From contig RPQK01000356.1 in the NCBI GenBank assembly GCA_003819755.1, positions 1-7,681 of the forward strand: 7,681 nucleotides of DNA, written 5' to 3'. Each line of letters starts with the position of its first letter. Position 1 is the stretch's first letter. Origin of the DNA: Acidobacteriota bacterium. GTDB lineage: Bacteria; Acidobacteriota; UBA6911; RPQK01. Both the position numbers and the translations under genes were made by a program. Under the pieces are notes generated by a model, which was not told where the DNA came from, searched no databases, and saw only the letters and a program-made list of their open reading frames with translations. This document shows, piece after piece, positions 1-5,819 of this stretch.

Positions 1-33
1 AAGTCAGGGAAGCAACTGTATTTATTCCCTCTA

Positions 34-70
34 GCCCTTTGCCCCTTTGTTCCTTTGCCCCTTTGCCCCT
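34..70. repeat. 8-bp tandem repeat (CCCCTTTG) just downstream of the glycosidase-like gene
   Basis: Four full units of 8 bp (GCCCTTTG, CCCCTTTG, TTCCTTTG, CCCCTTTG) are followed by a partial CCCCT. They lie about 30 bp past the stop codon of the minus-strand gene that ends at 99. In the sense of that gene the units read CAAAGGGG, a purine-rich tract resembling the AAGGGACAG repeat after the M16 operon. The rest of positions 1-98 holds no gene. It contains a weak inverted repeat, AGGGAA (6-11) with TTCCCT (25-30), that could form a small hairpin in either transcript. I cannot tell whether the tract has a function or is a dispersed element. Confidence 0.7.
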
Positions 71-98
71 CCCATCCGTGTTCGTTAGTGTCTGTCCC

Positions 99-1988
99 CT
101 ACTTCCCCCTGAAAACCCTGTAAGAGTGCGGTTTGATCTGCGCCTCGAAAATCAGCCTCTCCGCCGGGGGGGCGCCGAACCCTCTCGGTATCGGAATCTT
201 CTTTCCGGTCACCGGTTCGCCGGAAAGCAGATCCTCCAACTGGGTATAACGCCCATCCAGGACCAGATTGACGGTGACCGGGTCGGAGAGGAACGACTCC
301 ACCAGAAAAGTCCCGTTGTCATAGGCGAACAGCGCCACTTGCCCGGGGCCCTCTATCCTTACAAACAGGTCCTTCGTGAGCGCTTGTTTCAGCCCCGTGA
401 TCACCGGCGCCGGCAGACGGTACAGATCGGCGAAATTGTCGGGAATGGTCAGAACATACAACGCTCCCTTGGAATACCCCGCGCGATGCAGCAGCGGATA
501 GCCGATCGGACCCGCAAGGGCCGAAGTCTCTTCCCATGAATCATTCGTCAGGTAGCCGATCTGCGGAATCAGTATTGGCGAATCGATCGAGTGGACACCG
601 CTGAACCCCGCCACAAAGTCTTTAACCAGCGCTTTCCGGCCGGAGTATTGCAGCTCCACGATGTCCTCGATCCCCTTGCCTTGAAGCGCGTTCAGGAGTC
701 CCGACGTGATCACCACCTCTCTCCCGGCGGCCAACTGTCCTTTGATCTTTTCAACGATCGTGCCGTCATGTTTGGCCGATTCGCTCAGGAACACCACCTT
801 CGCATCGGTCGGGAATTCGGGGACAAGGTCCATGGGAATGCCGATCATCCCCAGGTAGTTGTGGATGAAATCCTCGCCGGTCGAGTGGTACGGTTTGTAA
901 CTCTTCAATCCCACCGGCCGGCCGAGCTTGTCCAGAAACGTGTCAACTTGCTCGAGAGCATAGCCGGCCGCGCGCGCTATCGTGCTTGGTTTTACGCTCT
1001 CGCCGCTCTCCAGTTTGATCGGCTGCATCATCTCATCGAAGTCAAAGCTCGTTTTCTGGCCCTGCCATGGAGCCCGGTCGGTGTCGCGAATCGGGCGTTG
1101 CAGCTGTCGAATATCAAACAAGGTGATCTCGGGGGCCTTGGCGAACATGGTGAGGGCGAGCTGTTCGGCGTAACGGTCCATGTGATTCATCCCGCCGGTG
1201 TCAACCCAGCCGCCGCCGTTGCCGCCCGGCTTGATGTTCTCGAAATAGCGGAAGATCAGATAACCGTGGTATTGCTGCAGATGCTGGTTGCTGCGCACCG
1301 CATCGCGCGTCTCGGTTCCGGTGTAGATCCCATCGAAAATCTTTGGCTCGGTCTCAAGGTTGAAACCCAGGCCCTGAAAGTGCTCGTACCAGTTGGGGTA
1401 CTTGATCACGATCTTGACCTTCGGGTTGACAGCCTTGGCCGGCTTGACGACCAGTTCCCGGGCAGCCTCGTCCATCAATGCGAGCCGGAAGTCGGTCCAG
1501 CTCCGGTTGCCCTTTGCCTTGATGCAGAGATCGCACTTGCAGCTGGTGAAAAAGAAGTCATCGAGGATGACTTCGTCGAACAGGCGGGAGGTGTACTCGA
1601 CAATCTCACGTACCTTCTTCCGGTGTTCCGGGTTGGAATAGCAGAAGGTCTCGAACCGGTTCCTTTCATTGACCGTCAACGTGATCCCGCCGGCGGTTGT
1701 GATCCCTCGCTTCTGAAAGAAGTCCCGGGCAGCCGTCACGGTCTTCTCATCGACCACGATCAGATCCCGATGAGTCTCCAAGTAGATTTTGTCAACCTTC
1801 ACCTGGCGGGAGATTTCCTCCCAGCGCGGGGTGAGCCAGTTGAGGTCGGCCATTTCCCGTACCTCGTAGGCTCGACAATAAACCGCCACCTGGAAATTCT
1901 TGTACTTGCCCGCCAGAACCAGAGGCGACGTAAGAATAGCGAGAACCAATAAGGGGTAAGTGAGTCTAGCTCCCATCGTACGAATCAC
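99..1988 (-). CDS. Secreted glycoside-hydrolase-like TIM-barrel protein (family not identified)
   Basis: This is a 629-residue exported protein. The GTG start at 1988 is chosen because AAGGAG (1999-1994) sits 5 nt upstream; the ATG four codons later would be 17 nt away. Residues 1-26 form a signal peptide (basic start, hydrophobic YPLLVLAILTSPLVLA, cleavage near A26). Residues about 30-300 look like a TIM barrel: strand-like blocks such as DKIYLETH and VKIVIKYPNWY, and an ILDDFFF block with D143/D144 followed by C150, C152 and C155. An acidic pair at a strand end followed by clustered Cys recalls uncharacterised glycosyl-hydrolase-like families. Residues about 395-450 resemble a glutamine-amidotransferase-like or beta-galactosidase trimerisation domain (VVFLSES, then REVVITSG). 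Residues about 545-629 look like a closing beta-sandwich ending HSYRVFR. The order barrel, trimerisation-like, sandwich resembles GH42-type enzymes. The coding call is firm; the enzymatic role is inference and the substrate is unknown. It is transcribed divergently from the M16 operon. Confidence 0.85.
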   Translation of the reverse strand: MIRTMGARLTYPLLVLAILTSPLVLAGKYKNFQVAVYCRAYEVREMADLNWLTPRWEEISRQVKVDKIYLETHRDLIVVDEKTVTAARDFFQKRGITTAGGITLTVNERNRFETFCYSNPEHRKKVREIVEYTSRLFDEVILDDFFFTSCKCDLCIKAKGNRSWTDFRLALMDEAARELVVKPAKAVNPKVKIVIKYPNWYEHFQGLGFNLETEPKIFDGIYTGTETRDAVRSNQHLQQYHGYLIFRYFENIKPGGNGGGWVDTGGMNHMDRYAEQLALTMFAKAPEITLFDIRQLQRPIRDTDRAPWQGQKTSFDFDEMMQPIKLESGESVKPSTIARAAGYALEQVDTFLDKLGRPVGLKSYKPYHSTGEDFIHNYLGMIGIPMDLVPEFPTDAKVVFLSESAKHDGTIVEKIKGQLAAGREVVITSGLLNALQGKGIEDIVELQYSGRKALVKDFVAGFSGVHSIDSPILIPQIGYLTNDSWEETSALAGPIGYPLLHRAGYSKGALYVLTIPDNFADLYRLPAPVITGLKQALTKDLFVRIEGPGQVALFAYDNGTFLVESFLSDPVTVNLVLDGRYTQLEDLLSGEPVTGKKIPIPRGFGAPPAERLIFEAQIKPHSYRVFRGK

Positions 1989-1993
1989 GCAAT

Positions 1994-1999
1994 CTCCTT
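1994..1999 (-). promoter_or_regulatory. Ribosome binding site that decides the GTG start
   Basis: On the minus strand AAGGAG is followed by the 5-nt spacer ATTGC and then GTG at 1988. This is the only good Shine-Dalgarno match near the 5' end of the gene, so it favours GTG over the in-frame ATG at 1976. Confidence 0.7.
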
Positions 2000-2011
2000 T
2001 TGCTTCGTCGG

Positions 2012-2017
2012 AGTATA
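2012..2017 (-). promoter_or_regulatory. Candidate -10 box for the glycosidase-like gene
   Basis: The minus strand reads TATACT, five of six matches to the sigma-70 -10 consensus. It would place the transcript start near 2005 and leave a leader of about 17 nt containing the Shine-Dalgarno site. No good -35 box is seen at 16-18 bp spacing, so the promoter may need an activator or another sigma factor. Confidence 0.4.
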
Positions 2018-2060
2018 CGGTTTTCGGGCGCGATAATTACAGCATCGGTTAACGTCGTTC

Positions 2061-2090
2061 CACCACAAAGACACAGAGAGAACACAGAGG
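2061..2090. repeat. Putative dispersed repeat rich in ACACAGAG
   Basis: A purine/C-rich stretch contains CACAAAGACACAGAG followed by AACACAGAGG, that is, ACACAGAG twice, 11 bp apart. From memory, near-identical strings occur many times in intergenic regions of several environmental bacterial genomes, so I call it a dispersed repeat. Only this copy is in the window. It has no coding potential and no clear hairpin. Confidence 0.45.
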
Positions 2091-2104
2091 AATGCTCCCT
2101 AAAA

Positions 2105-2125
2105 GGCTGACGGCTGACTGCTGAC
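2105..2125. repeat. 7-bp tandem repeat (GGCTGAC), copy 1
   Basis: Three consecutive heptamers are seen: GGCTGAC (2105-2111), GGCTGAC (2112-2118) and TGCTGAC (2119-2125). A second copy in opposite orientation lies at 5156-5176. The reverse complement of that copy matches this one at 19 of 20 positions, so this is a real repeat family in the window and not chance. Function is unknown. Confidence 0.7.
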
Positions 2126-2171
2126 GGGCTGGCAACCGACGAACTCGATCACACCCGACTTCATCATCTCA

Positions 2172-2192
2172 CCCAAACCTCGCCCAAACCTC
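2172..2192. repeat. Short direct repeat CCCAAACCTC x2
   Basis: CCCAAACCTC occurs at 2172-2181 and again at 2183-2192, an 11-bp period that is about one helical turn. It lies 55-75 bp upstream of the start codon of the first M16 gene, where an activator site could sit. No convincing sigma-70 promoter was seen for that gene; TAATAA at 2225-2230 is too close to the Shine-Dalgarno site to be persuasive. A regulatory role is speculative. Confidence 0.3.
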
Positions 2193-2246
2193 CGCAATCC
2201 ATCATCGTCTGTTTAGCGTCAAGGTAATAAAGTCAAAGGAGGTTCC

Positions 2247-3620
2247 ATGACCATTTCTCGTTTCCTCGGCGTCCTTGGCGGAACCCTGTGGCTGGCGGCC
2301 GCGCAGGGTTATGGCGCCGCCTTCAGTATCCCGGTCGAATACCACAAGCTTTCGAACGGGCTGAAGGTCGTCCTGTCACCGGATCACACGGCTCCCACGG
2401 TGGTGGTCGGTGTCTACTACAACATCGGCTTTCGAATTGAGCCGAAAGACCGCACGGGATTTGCTCACCTTTTCGAGCACATGATGTTTCAGGGTTCGGA
2501 AAACCTGGGGAAGATGCAGTTCATTCGGCTGGTTCAGCAGAACGGGGGTGTTCTGAATGGATCGACCCGCTTCGATTTCACCAATTACTTTGAGATCCTT
2601 CCGTCGCACAAGCTCGAGACCGCGCTTTGGGCTGAGGCCGACCGGATGAGGGGGCTCGCCATCACCCAGGAAAACCTGACCAACCAGCAGGAAGTCGTGA
2701 AGAACGAGGTCAAAGTAAACGTCCTGAATGAACCCTACGGAGGATTCCCGTGGCTGGACATGCCGCAGTTCGCGAACGCGAATTGGTATAACGCGCACAA
2801 CTTCTATGGTGATCTCGAGCACCTCGATGCGGCCACCCTGGACGACGTCAAAAAATTCTTCAGCACCTACTATGCGCCGGGCAACGCCGCCCTGGTCGTC
2901 GTCGGAGATTTTGACACAGCGGAGGCGCTTGGCTTCGTACGGAAGTACTTCGAGAAGATTCCGTCTGCGGAAAAACTTCCGATGCCTGATCTCACCGAAC
3001 CTCCTCAGGACAAGGAAAAGAAGTTCTCGAAGGAGGACCGCCTGGCCACACGTCCGGCGCTCGCGTTTGCCTACCACATGCCGCCTCGGAACACCCCGGA
3101 GTATTATGCGATGGGTCTGCTCGACCAGGTTCTGCTCCAGGGTGACGACAGCCGCCTGGTTCAGGCTCTGGTTAAGTCAAAAGGCTATACCGGGACCGTT
3201 GAAGGGGGAATCAACCTGCTCGGGAACATGTTCAATTACAACGGACCGATGCTGTGGATGGCTTACCTTTTTCACGACAACAACGTGAAGCCCGACCAGA
3301 TCATGTCGGCCGCAGACCAGGTGCTGACAGAAGTGCGCTCGAAGCCCATCACTCAGGCCGAATTTGACCGCGCCTTGGTGAAACTCAGGTCGTCCCTCTA
3401 CGACGCTTTGTCTGGTTTCTACGGTTTCGGAAGGGCCGATCTACTCGCCAGTTTTGCGCTTTTTGACGACAACCCGGCCCGGATCAACAGCCTTGAGTCG
3501 GAGTTTCGCAAGATGACCCCCGCGTTGCTTCAAAAGACCGCGGAACGGTACCTGCGGCCAACTAATCGGACGGTCCTCACGGTTGAACCGAAAGCCGCGT
3601 CAGGGAAGGAGGGTCTATGA
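2247..3620 (+). CDS. M16 family zinc peptidase, catalytic subunit (M16B-like)
   Basis: This is a 457-residue exported metallopeptidase of the insulinase/processing-peptidase family. AAAGGAGG (2235-2242) lies 4 nt before the ATG. Residues 1 to about 24 form a signal peptide. The inverted zinc motif is intact, H74-L-F-E77-H78, and the third ligand is probably E154 in the KNE block, exactly 75 residues after H78 as expected for HxxEH-x75-E. The N-terminal M16 domain spans about 28-220 and the C-terminal domain (Peptidase_M16_C) about 220-450. In the C-terminal domain the R/Y substrate-binding motif is incomplete: R303 is present, but the position 13 residues later is G316 instead of Tyr. The next gene overlaps it by 4 bp (ATGA) and encodes the complementary inactive homologue, so the two probably form one periplasmic heterodimer that degrades or processes peptides. 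The natural substrate cannot be read from sequence. Confidence 0.95.
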   Translation: MTISRFLGVLGGTLWLAAAQGYGAAFSIPVEYHKLSNGLKVVLSPDHTAPTVVVGVYYNIGFRIEPKDRTGFAHLFEHMMFQGSENLGKMQFIRLVQQNGGVLNGSTRFDFTNYFEILPSHKLETALWAEADRMRGLAITQENLTNQQEVVKNEVKVNVLNEPYGGFPWLDMPQFANANWYNAHNFYGDLEHLDAATLDDVKKFFSTYYAPGNAALVVVGDFDTAEALGFVRKYFEKIPSAEKLPMPDLTEPPQDKEKKFSKEDRLATRPALAFAYHMPPRNTPEYYAMGLLDQVLLQGDDSRLVQALVKSKGYTGTVEGGINLLGNMFNYNGPMLWMAYLFHDNNVKPDQIMSAADQVLTEVRSKPITQAEFDRALVKLRSSLYDALSGFYGFGRADLLASFALFDDNPARINSLESEFRKMTPALLQKTAERYLRPTNRTVLTVEPKAASGKEGL

Positions 3621-5017
3621 CCAGAACAATACTCACAAGCTGTCTAGTCGTTGCCATGGGACTGGCCCTTCCGGTAGTCCTGGCCGAAAAGCAGGCGCCG
3701 CCGGAAGGAGGGACTCCGAAGGATTTCAAGCTCCCTCAGAAGGCGGTTTTCAAATTGGACAACGGGTTCTCAGCAACGCTCGTTCCTTACGGAATGCTCC
3801 CGAAGGTGGCGATTAGTGTTTACGTGCGCAGCGGGAATGTCAACGAATCGGCTAACCAGGTGTGGCTGGCTGATGTCACCGGGGACCTGCTTAAGGAAGG
3901 GACGAAATCCCGGACGGCCCAGAAGGTTGCCGAGGAGATTGCCGGCATGGGAGGCACGATCGCGGTGACCGTGGGGCCGGATCAGACGACAATCTCGACC
4001 GATGTCCTTTCCGAGTTTGCTCCCCGGGCGATCGAGCTTTTGTCAGACGTCTGCCGAAATCCGCTCCTGCCCGAATCGGAGTTGAAGAGGATCAAGAATG
4101 ACCGGCTGCGGCAATTGAGCATTACCAAAACCACGCCGGACTCGATCACGCTCGAGCGCTTCCGGCAGTTGCTTTACCCTGGACATCCCTATGGGCGGCT
4201 TTTTCCGACCACCGAGATGCTGGAAGGCTACACGATTCAAGACGTGCGGGATTTCTACGCCAAGAACTTCGGGGCTGTCCGCGCCCGGGTTTACGTGTGC
4301 GGTCAGTTTGAGCGGTCGGCCGTCGAACAGGCGATTCGAAAGTCGTTCGAAGGTTGGGATAAAGGATCCGACCCGGTTCAAAACGTCCCGGCGACGACGG
4401 CCAAGAGGCAGTTCGAGGTCATCGACCGGCCGGGCTCGGAGCAATCGACCGTTTACCTCGGGCTCCCGGTCATCGCGCCCGGCAGTCGCGATTACATCCC
4501 CCTCGTTGTCACCAACTCCTTATTGGGCGGCTCCTTCGGGTCAAGGATAACGAGCAACATCCGCGAGCAGAAGGGATACACCTACTCTCCCTACAGTTCC
4601 GTTTCCAGCCGGTACCGGGACGCCTACTGGGCCCAGTTCGCCAGCATCTCCACGAATGTGACCGCGCCCGCGCTCACAGAGATCTTCCACGAGATCGACC
4701 GGCTGCAGGCCGAGCCTCCTTCGGTCGAGGAGCTCAAGGGAATCCAGAACTACCTGGCAGGGACATTTGTACTTCAGAACTCAAGCCGAACCGGGATCAT
4801 CAGTCAACTGGCGTTTCTGGCCCTGCATGGTCTTCCGGACGACTACCTGACCGGGTACGTGAAGGCCGTCCACAGTGTCAAGCCGGAGGATGTCCGCCGT
4901 ATCGCCCAGACTTACCTGCGCGATCAGGATATGACTCTGGTCGTGACCGGGGACAAGAGCAAGATGGACACCCAGGTCGGCGAGTTCGTCAAGAAGTGGG
5001 AGAAGGGGTCGGATTGA
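3617..5017 (+). CDS. M16 family peptidase-like protein, non-catalytic partner subunit
   Basis: This 466-residue exported M16 homologue starts inside the stop of the upstream catalytic gene (ATGA overlap). Its own AAGGAGG (3606-3612) is 4 nt upstream, so translational coupling is likely. Residues 1-23 are a signal peptide ending VVLA. The M16 fold is evident (KLDNGFSATLVP, then LLKEGT, then the GSFGSR block). The zinc motif is lost: the position equivalent to HxxEH reads D86-V-T-G89-D90, so it should not bind catalytic zinc. The substrate-binding R/Y pair is kept, R310 in GSFGSR and Y323 in GYTYS, at the usual 13-residue spacing. This matches known M16B pairs in which one subunit carries the zinc and the other carries the R/Y motif, as in mitochondrial processing peptidase-like heterodimers. 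Cys9 is too near the N-terminus to be a convincing lipobox. The stop is followed at once by an inverted tandem repeat. Confidence 0.95.
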   Translation: MTRTILTSCLVVAMGLALPVVLAEKQAPPEGGTPKDFKLPQKAVFKLDNGFSATLVPYGMLPKVAISVYVRSGNVNESANQVWLADVTGDLLKEGTKSRTAQKVAEEIAGMGGTIAVTVGPDQTTISTDVLSEFAPRAIELLSDVCRNPLLPESELKRIKNDRLRQLSITKTTPDSITLERFRQLLYPGHPYGRLFPTTEMLEGYTIQDVRDFYAKNFGAVRARVYVCGQFERSAVEQAIRKSFEGWDKGSDPVQNVPATTAKRQFEVIDRPGSEQSTVYLGLPVIAPGSRDYIPLVVTNSLLGGSFGSRITSNIREQKGYTYSPYSSVSSRYRDAYWAQFASISTNVTAPALTEIFHEIDRLQAEPPSVEELKGIQNYLAGTFVLQNSSRTGIISQLAFLALHGLPDDYLTGYVKAVHSVKPEDVRRIAQTYLRDQDMTLVVTGDKSKMDTQVGEFVKKWEKGSD

Positions 5018-5020
5018 GGA

Positions 5021-5120
5021 CCCAAGGGACAGAAGGGACAGAAGGGACAGAAGGGACACAAGGGACGATTCAAGGCCGCTTCTGTCCCTTGTGTCCCTTC
5101 TGTCCCTTGGGTCCCTTCTG
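5021..5120. repeat. 9-bp tandem repeat in inverted orientation, possible bidirectional terminator
   Basis: Five AAGGGACAG-type units (5024-5068) are followed by a 13-nt spacer (5069-5081) and four reverse-complement units, CTGTCCCTT-type (5082-5117). The two arms can pair in several registers. The longest perfect pairing involves GGACCC plus AAGGGACAG and part of the next unit on the left against GGGTCCCTT and its neighbour on the right. It begins 3 bp after the M16 stop codon and lies between convergent genes, so the RNA hairpin could end transcription from both sides, although no T-run follows. The 9-bp period explains spurious repetitive reading frames (Pro-Phe-Cys runs on the minus strand). 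Nothing else is seen in the 5018-5155 gap. Confidence 0.85.
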
Positions 5121-5155
5121 GAGATGGGACTACGGCTGCCACCAACTTTGGTTTG

Positions 5156-5176
5156 GTCAGCGGTCAGCCGTCAGCG
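5156..5176. repeat. 7-bp tandem repeat (GTCAGCS), copy 2, overlapping the rhaM stop codon
   Basis: The heptamers GTCAGCG, GTCAGCC and GTCAGCG run consecutively. Read on the minus strand this is the GGCTGAC repeat of 2105-2125 with one difference in 20 bases. The TGA stop of the minus-strand rhaM (5173-5171) lies inside the repeat, so the repeat either supplied the stop codon or arrived exactly at the gene end. Confidence 0.7.
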
Positions 5177-5497
5177 TTCCCCGCCATCAATATGAAACAC
5201 CTCGCGCATCTCGCACGCGACCGGGCTGTTGTCAGGATGACAGGGCATCAGGTCTTTCATGTAGGCCCACCATTTTCGGCAGATGGCAGTCTGACTGATT
5301 AAGTCCCACTTTTCCTCGCTCTCCACTTCCAGGTAGGCAAAAAGCTGCAGACTTCCGGGATCCAGGAAGATGGAATAGCTGAGAACCCCGTGTTCTCGGA
5401 AGGTGTCTTCGAGTTCGGGCCAAATCGGTTGATGGCGCCTCGCGTACTCTGCCTCCTGTCCGGGGTTGACCCTCATTACCAGGGCTTTACGAATCAC
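5171..5497 (-). CDS. rhaM: L-rhamnose mutarotase
   Basis: The enzyme interconverts the alpha and beta anomers of L-rhamnose in the cytoplasm and so feeds rhamnose catabolism. The protein is 108 residues. The GTG at 5497 is chosen because the product then begins MIRKALVMRVNP and aligns without gaps with E. coli RhaM (recalled MIRKAFVMQVNP, 104 aa). With this start the known active-site residues fall at the same numbers: Y18, catalytic acid H22, Y41, and W76-W77. The PIWPELE, ESEEKW, RKWWAYM and PDNSPV blocks are all present. An in-frame GTG at 5557 would add 20 residues with no family counterpart. Neither start has a clear Shine-Dalgarno site, so weak or leaderless initiation is possible. No rhamnose isomerase, kinase or aldolase gene is in the window. 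The divergent sugar-binding regulator at 5820 is the likely controller. Confidence 0.95.
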   Translation of the reverse strand: MIRKALVMRVNPGQEAEYARRHQPIWPELEDTFREHGVLSYSIFLDPGSLQLFAYLEVESEEKWDLISQTAICRKWWAYMKDLMPCHPDNSPVACEMREVFHIDGGER

Positions 5498-5563
5498 AGG
5501 TCTGCCGAGCTGAGTTGGCAGTGACTTTTCCTGAACGCTTGGTCGTTTCTCCAACACGGAATC

Positions 5564-5592
5564 AGAATGAAGCCAAGAACCGCCTGATTCAA
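5564..5592 (-). promoter_or_regulatory. Weak candidate sigma-70 promoter for rhaM
   Basis: On the minus strand TTGAAT (5592-5587) and CATTCT (5569-5564) are separated by 17 bp. The -10 box is poor. The start of transcription would be near 5557, giving a leader of about 60 nt before the preferred GTG at 5497. The palindrome at 5617-5631 would then be centred near -67, a typical activator position. This is a by-eye match. Confidence 0.25.
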
Positions 5593-5616
5593 CCTGTTTT
5601 TGGTCCGACTGCAGTG

Positions 5617-5631
5617 TTTCGCTCTGCGAAA
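5617..5631. promoter_or_regulatory. Candidate operator 1 (TTTCGC-TCT-GCGAAA)
   Basis: This is a perfect 6-3-6 inverted repeat in the rhaM/regulator gap. The core TTCGC-N3-GCGAA recurs at 5785-5797, the only other such match noticed in the gap. The 6-3-6 geometry is the same as the well-known IclR operator layout (TGGAAA-N3-TTTCCA), which fits the IclR-like DNA-binding domain of the adjacent regulator. An extra half-site GCGAA lies at 5643-5647. Confidence 0.5.
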
Positions 5632-5754
5632 GAGTACAGGTTGCGAAGGACTGAGCTTGTTCGTGTTTTCGTGCTCAAATGCGCTCCCTGACTATGCATT
5701 CTGCGAGCCCGGCAGTTACGAGTGTCCGTTCGGCCCTCCGACTGCAAGAAGAGC

Positions 5755-5783
5755 TTGACGGTGAATCGGAACCCGGCTAGGTT
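5755..5783 (+). promoter_or_regulatory. Candidate sigma-70 promoter for the regulator gene
   Basis: TTGACG (5755-5760, five of six matches) and TAGGTT (5778-5783, keeping the key T, A and final T) are separated by 17 bp. Transcription would start near 5790, giving a leader of about 30 nt with GGAAGG before the ATG at 5820. The palindrome at 5785-5797 would cover the start site, so it could serve as a repressor site for autoregulation. Confidence 0.45.
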
Positions 5784-5784
5784 A

Positions 5785-5797
5785 TTCGCAACGCGAA
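5785..5797. promoter_or_regulatory. Candidate operator 2 (TTCGC-AAC-GCGAA)
   Basis: This is a perfect 5-3-5 inverted repeat, immediately downstream of the candidate -10 box of the regulator gene. It shares both half-sites and the 3-bp spacing with 5617-5631, and the following A also matches. Centre-to-centre distance between the two sites is 167 bp, close to 16 turns of DNA, so looping between them is geometrically plausible. Apart from the two candidate promoters, the operators and a GCGAA half-site, the 5498-5819 gap shows nothing I can assign. Confidence 0.5.
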
Positions 5798-5819
5798 AAG
5801 TTCGGAAGGGGGAAGGACC

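Noticed and set aside
591..1952. 453-codon open frame on the plus strand opposite the glycosidase-like gene
   Set aside because: It lies wholly antisense to a gene with a signal peptide, a ribosome site and coherent domain structure. Its translation shows no recognisable fold and it has no start context; long antisense frames are common at this base composition.
2769..2782. TTCGC-GAAC-GCGAA palindrome inside the M16 gene
   Set aside because: It has the same half-sites as the proposed operators but a 4-bp spacer and lies deep in a coding region encoding an ordinary peptide stretch. Chance is the better explanation.
2376..3077. 233-codon open frame on the minus strand opposite the catalytic M16 gene
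   Set aside because: It is a shadow of the M16 coding frame, which has the intact HxxEH motif and a strong ribosome site.
5021..5120. CRISPR array
   Set aside because: Units are 9 bp with no spacers, the array inverts halfway, and no cas genes are present.
4781..5298. Three overlapping small frames across the 9-bp repeat, with Pro-Phe-Cys or Gly-Thr-Glu repeats in translation
   Set aside because: The repetitive peptides simply follow from a 9-bp DNA period (three codons). The DNA is an intergenic inverted repeat between convergent genes.
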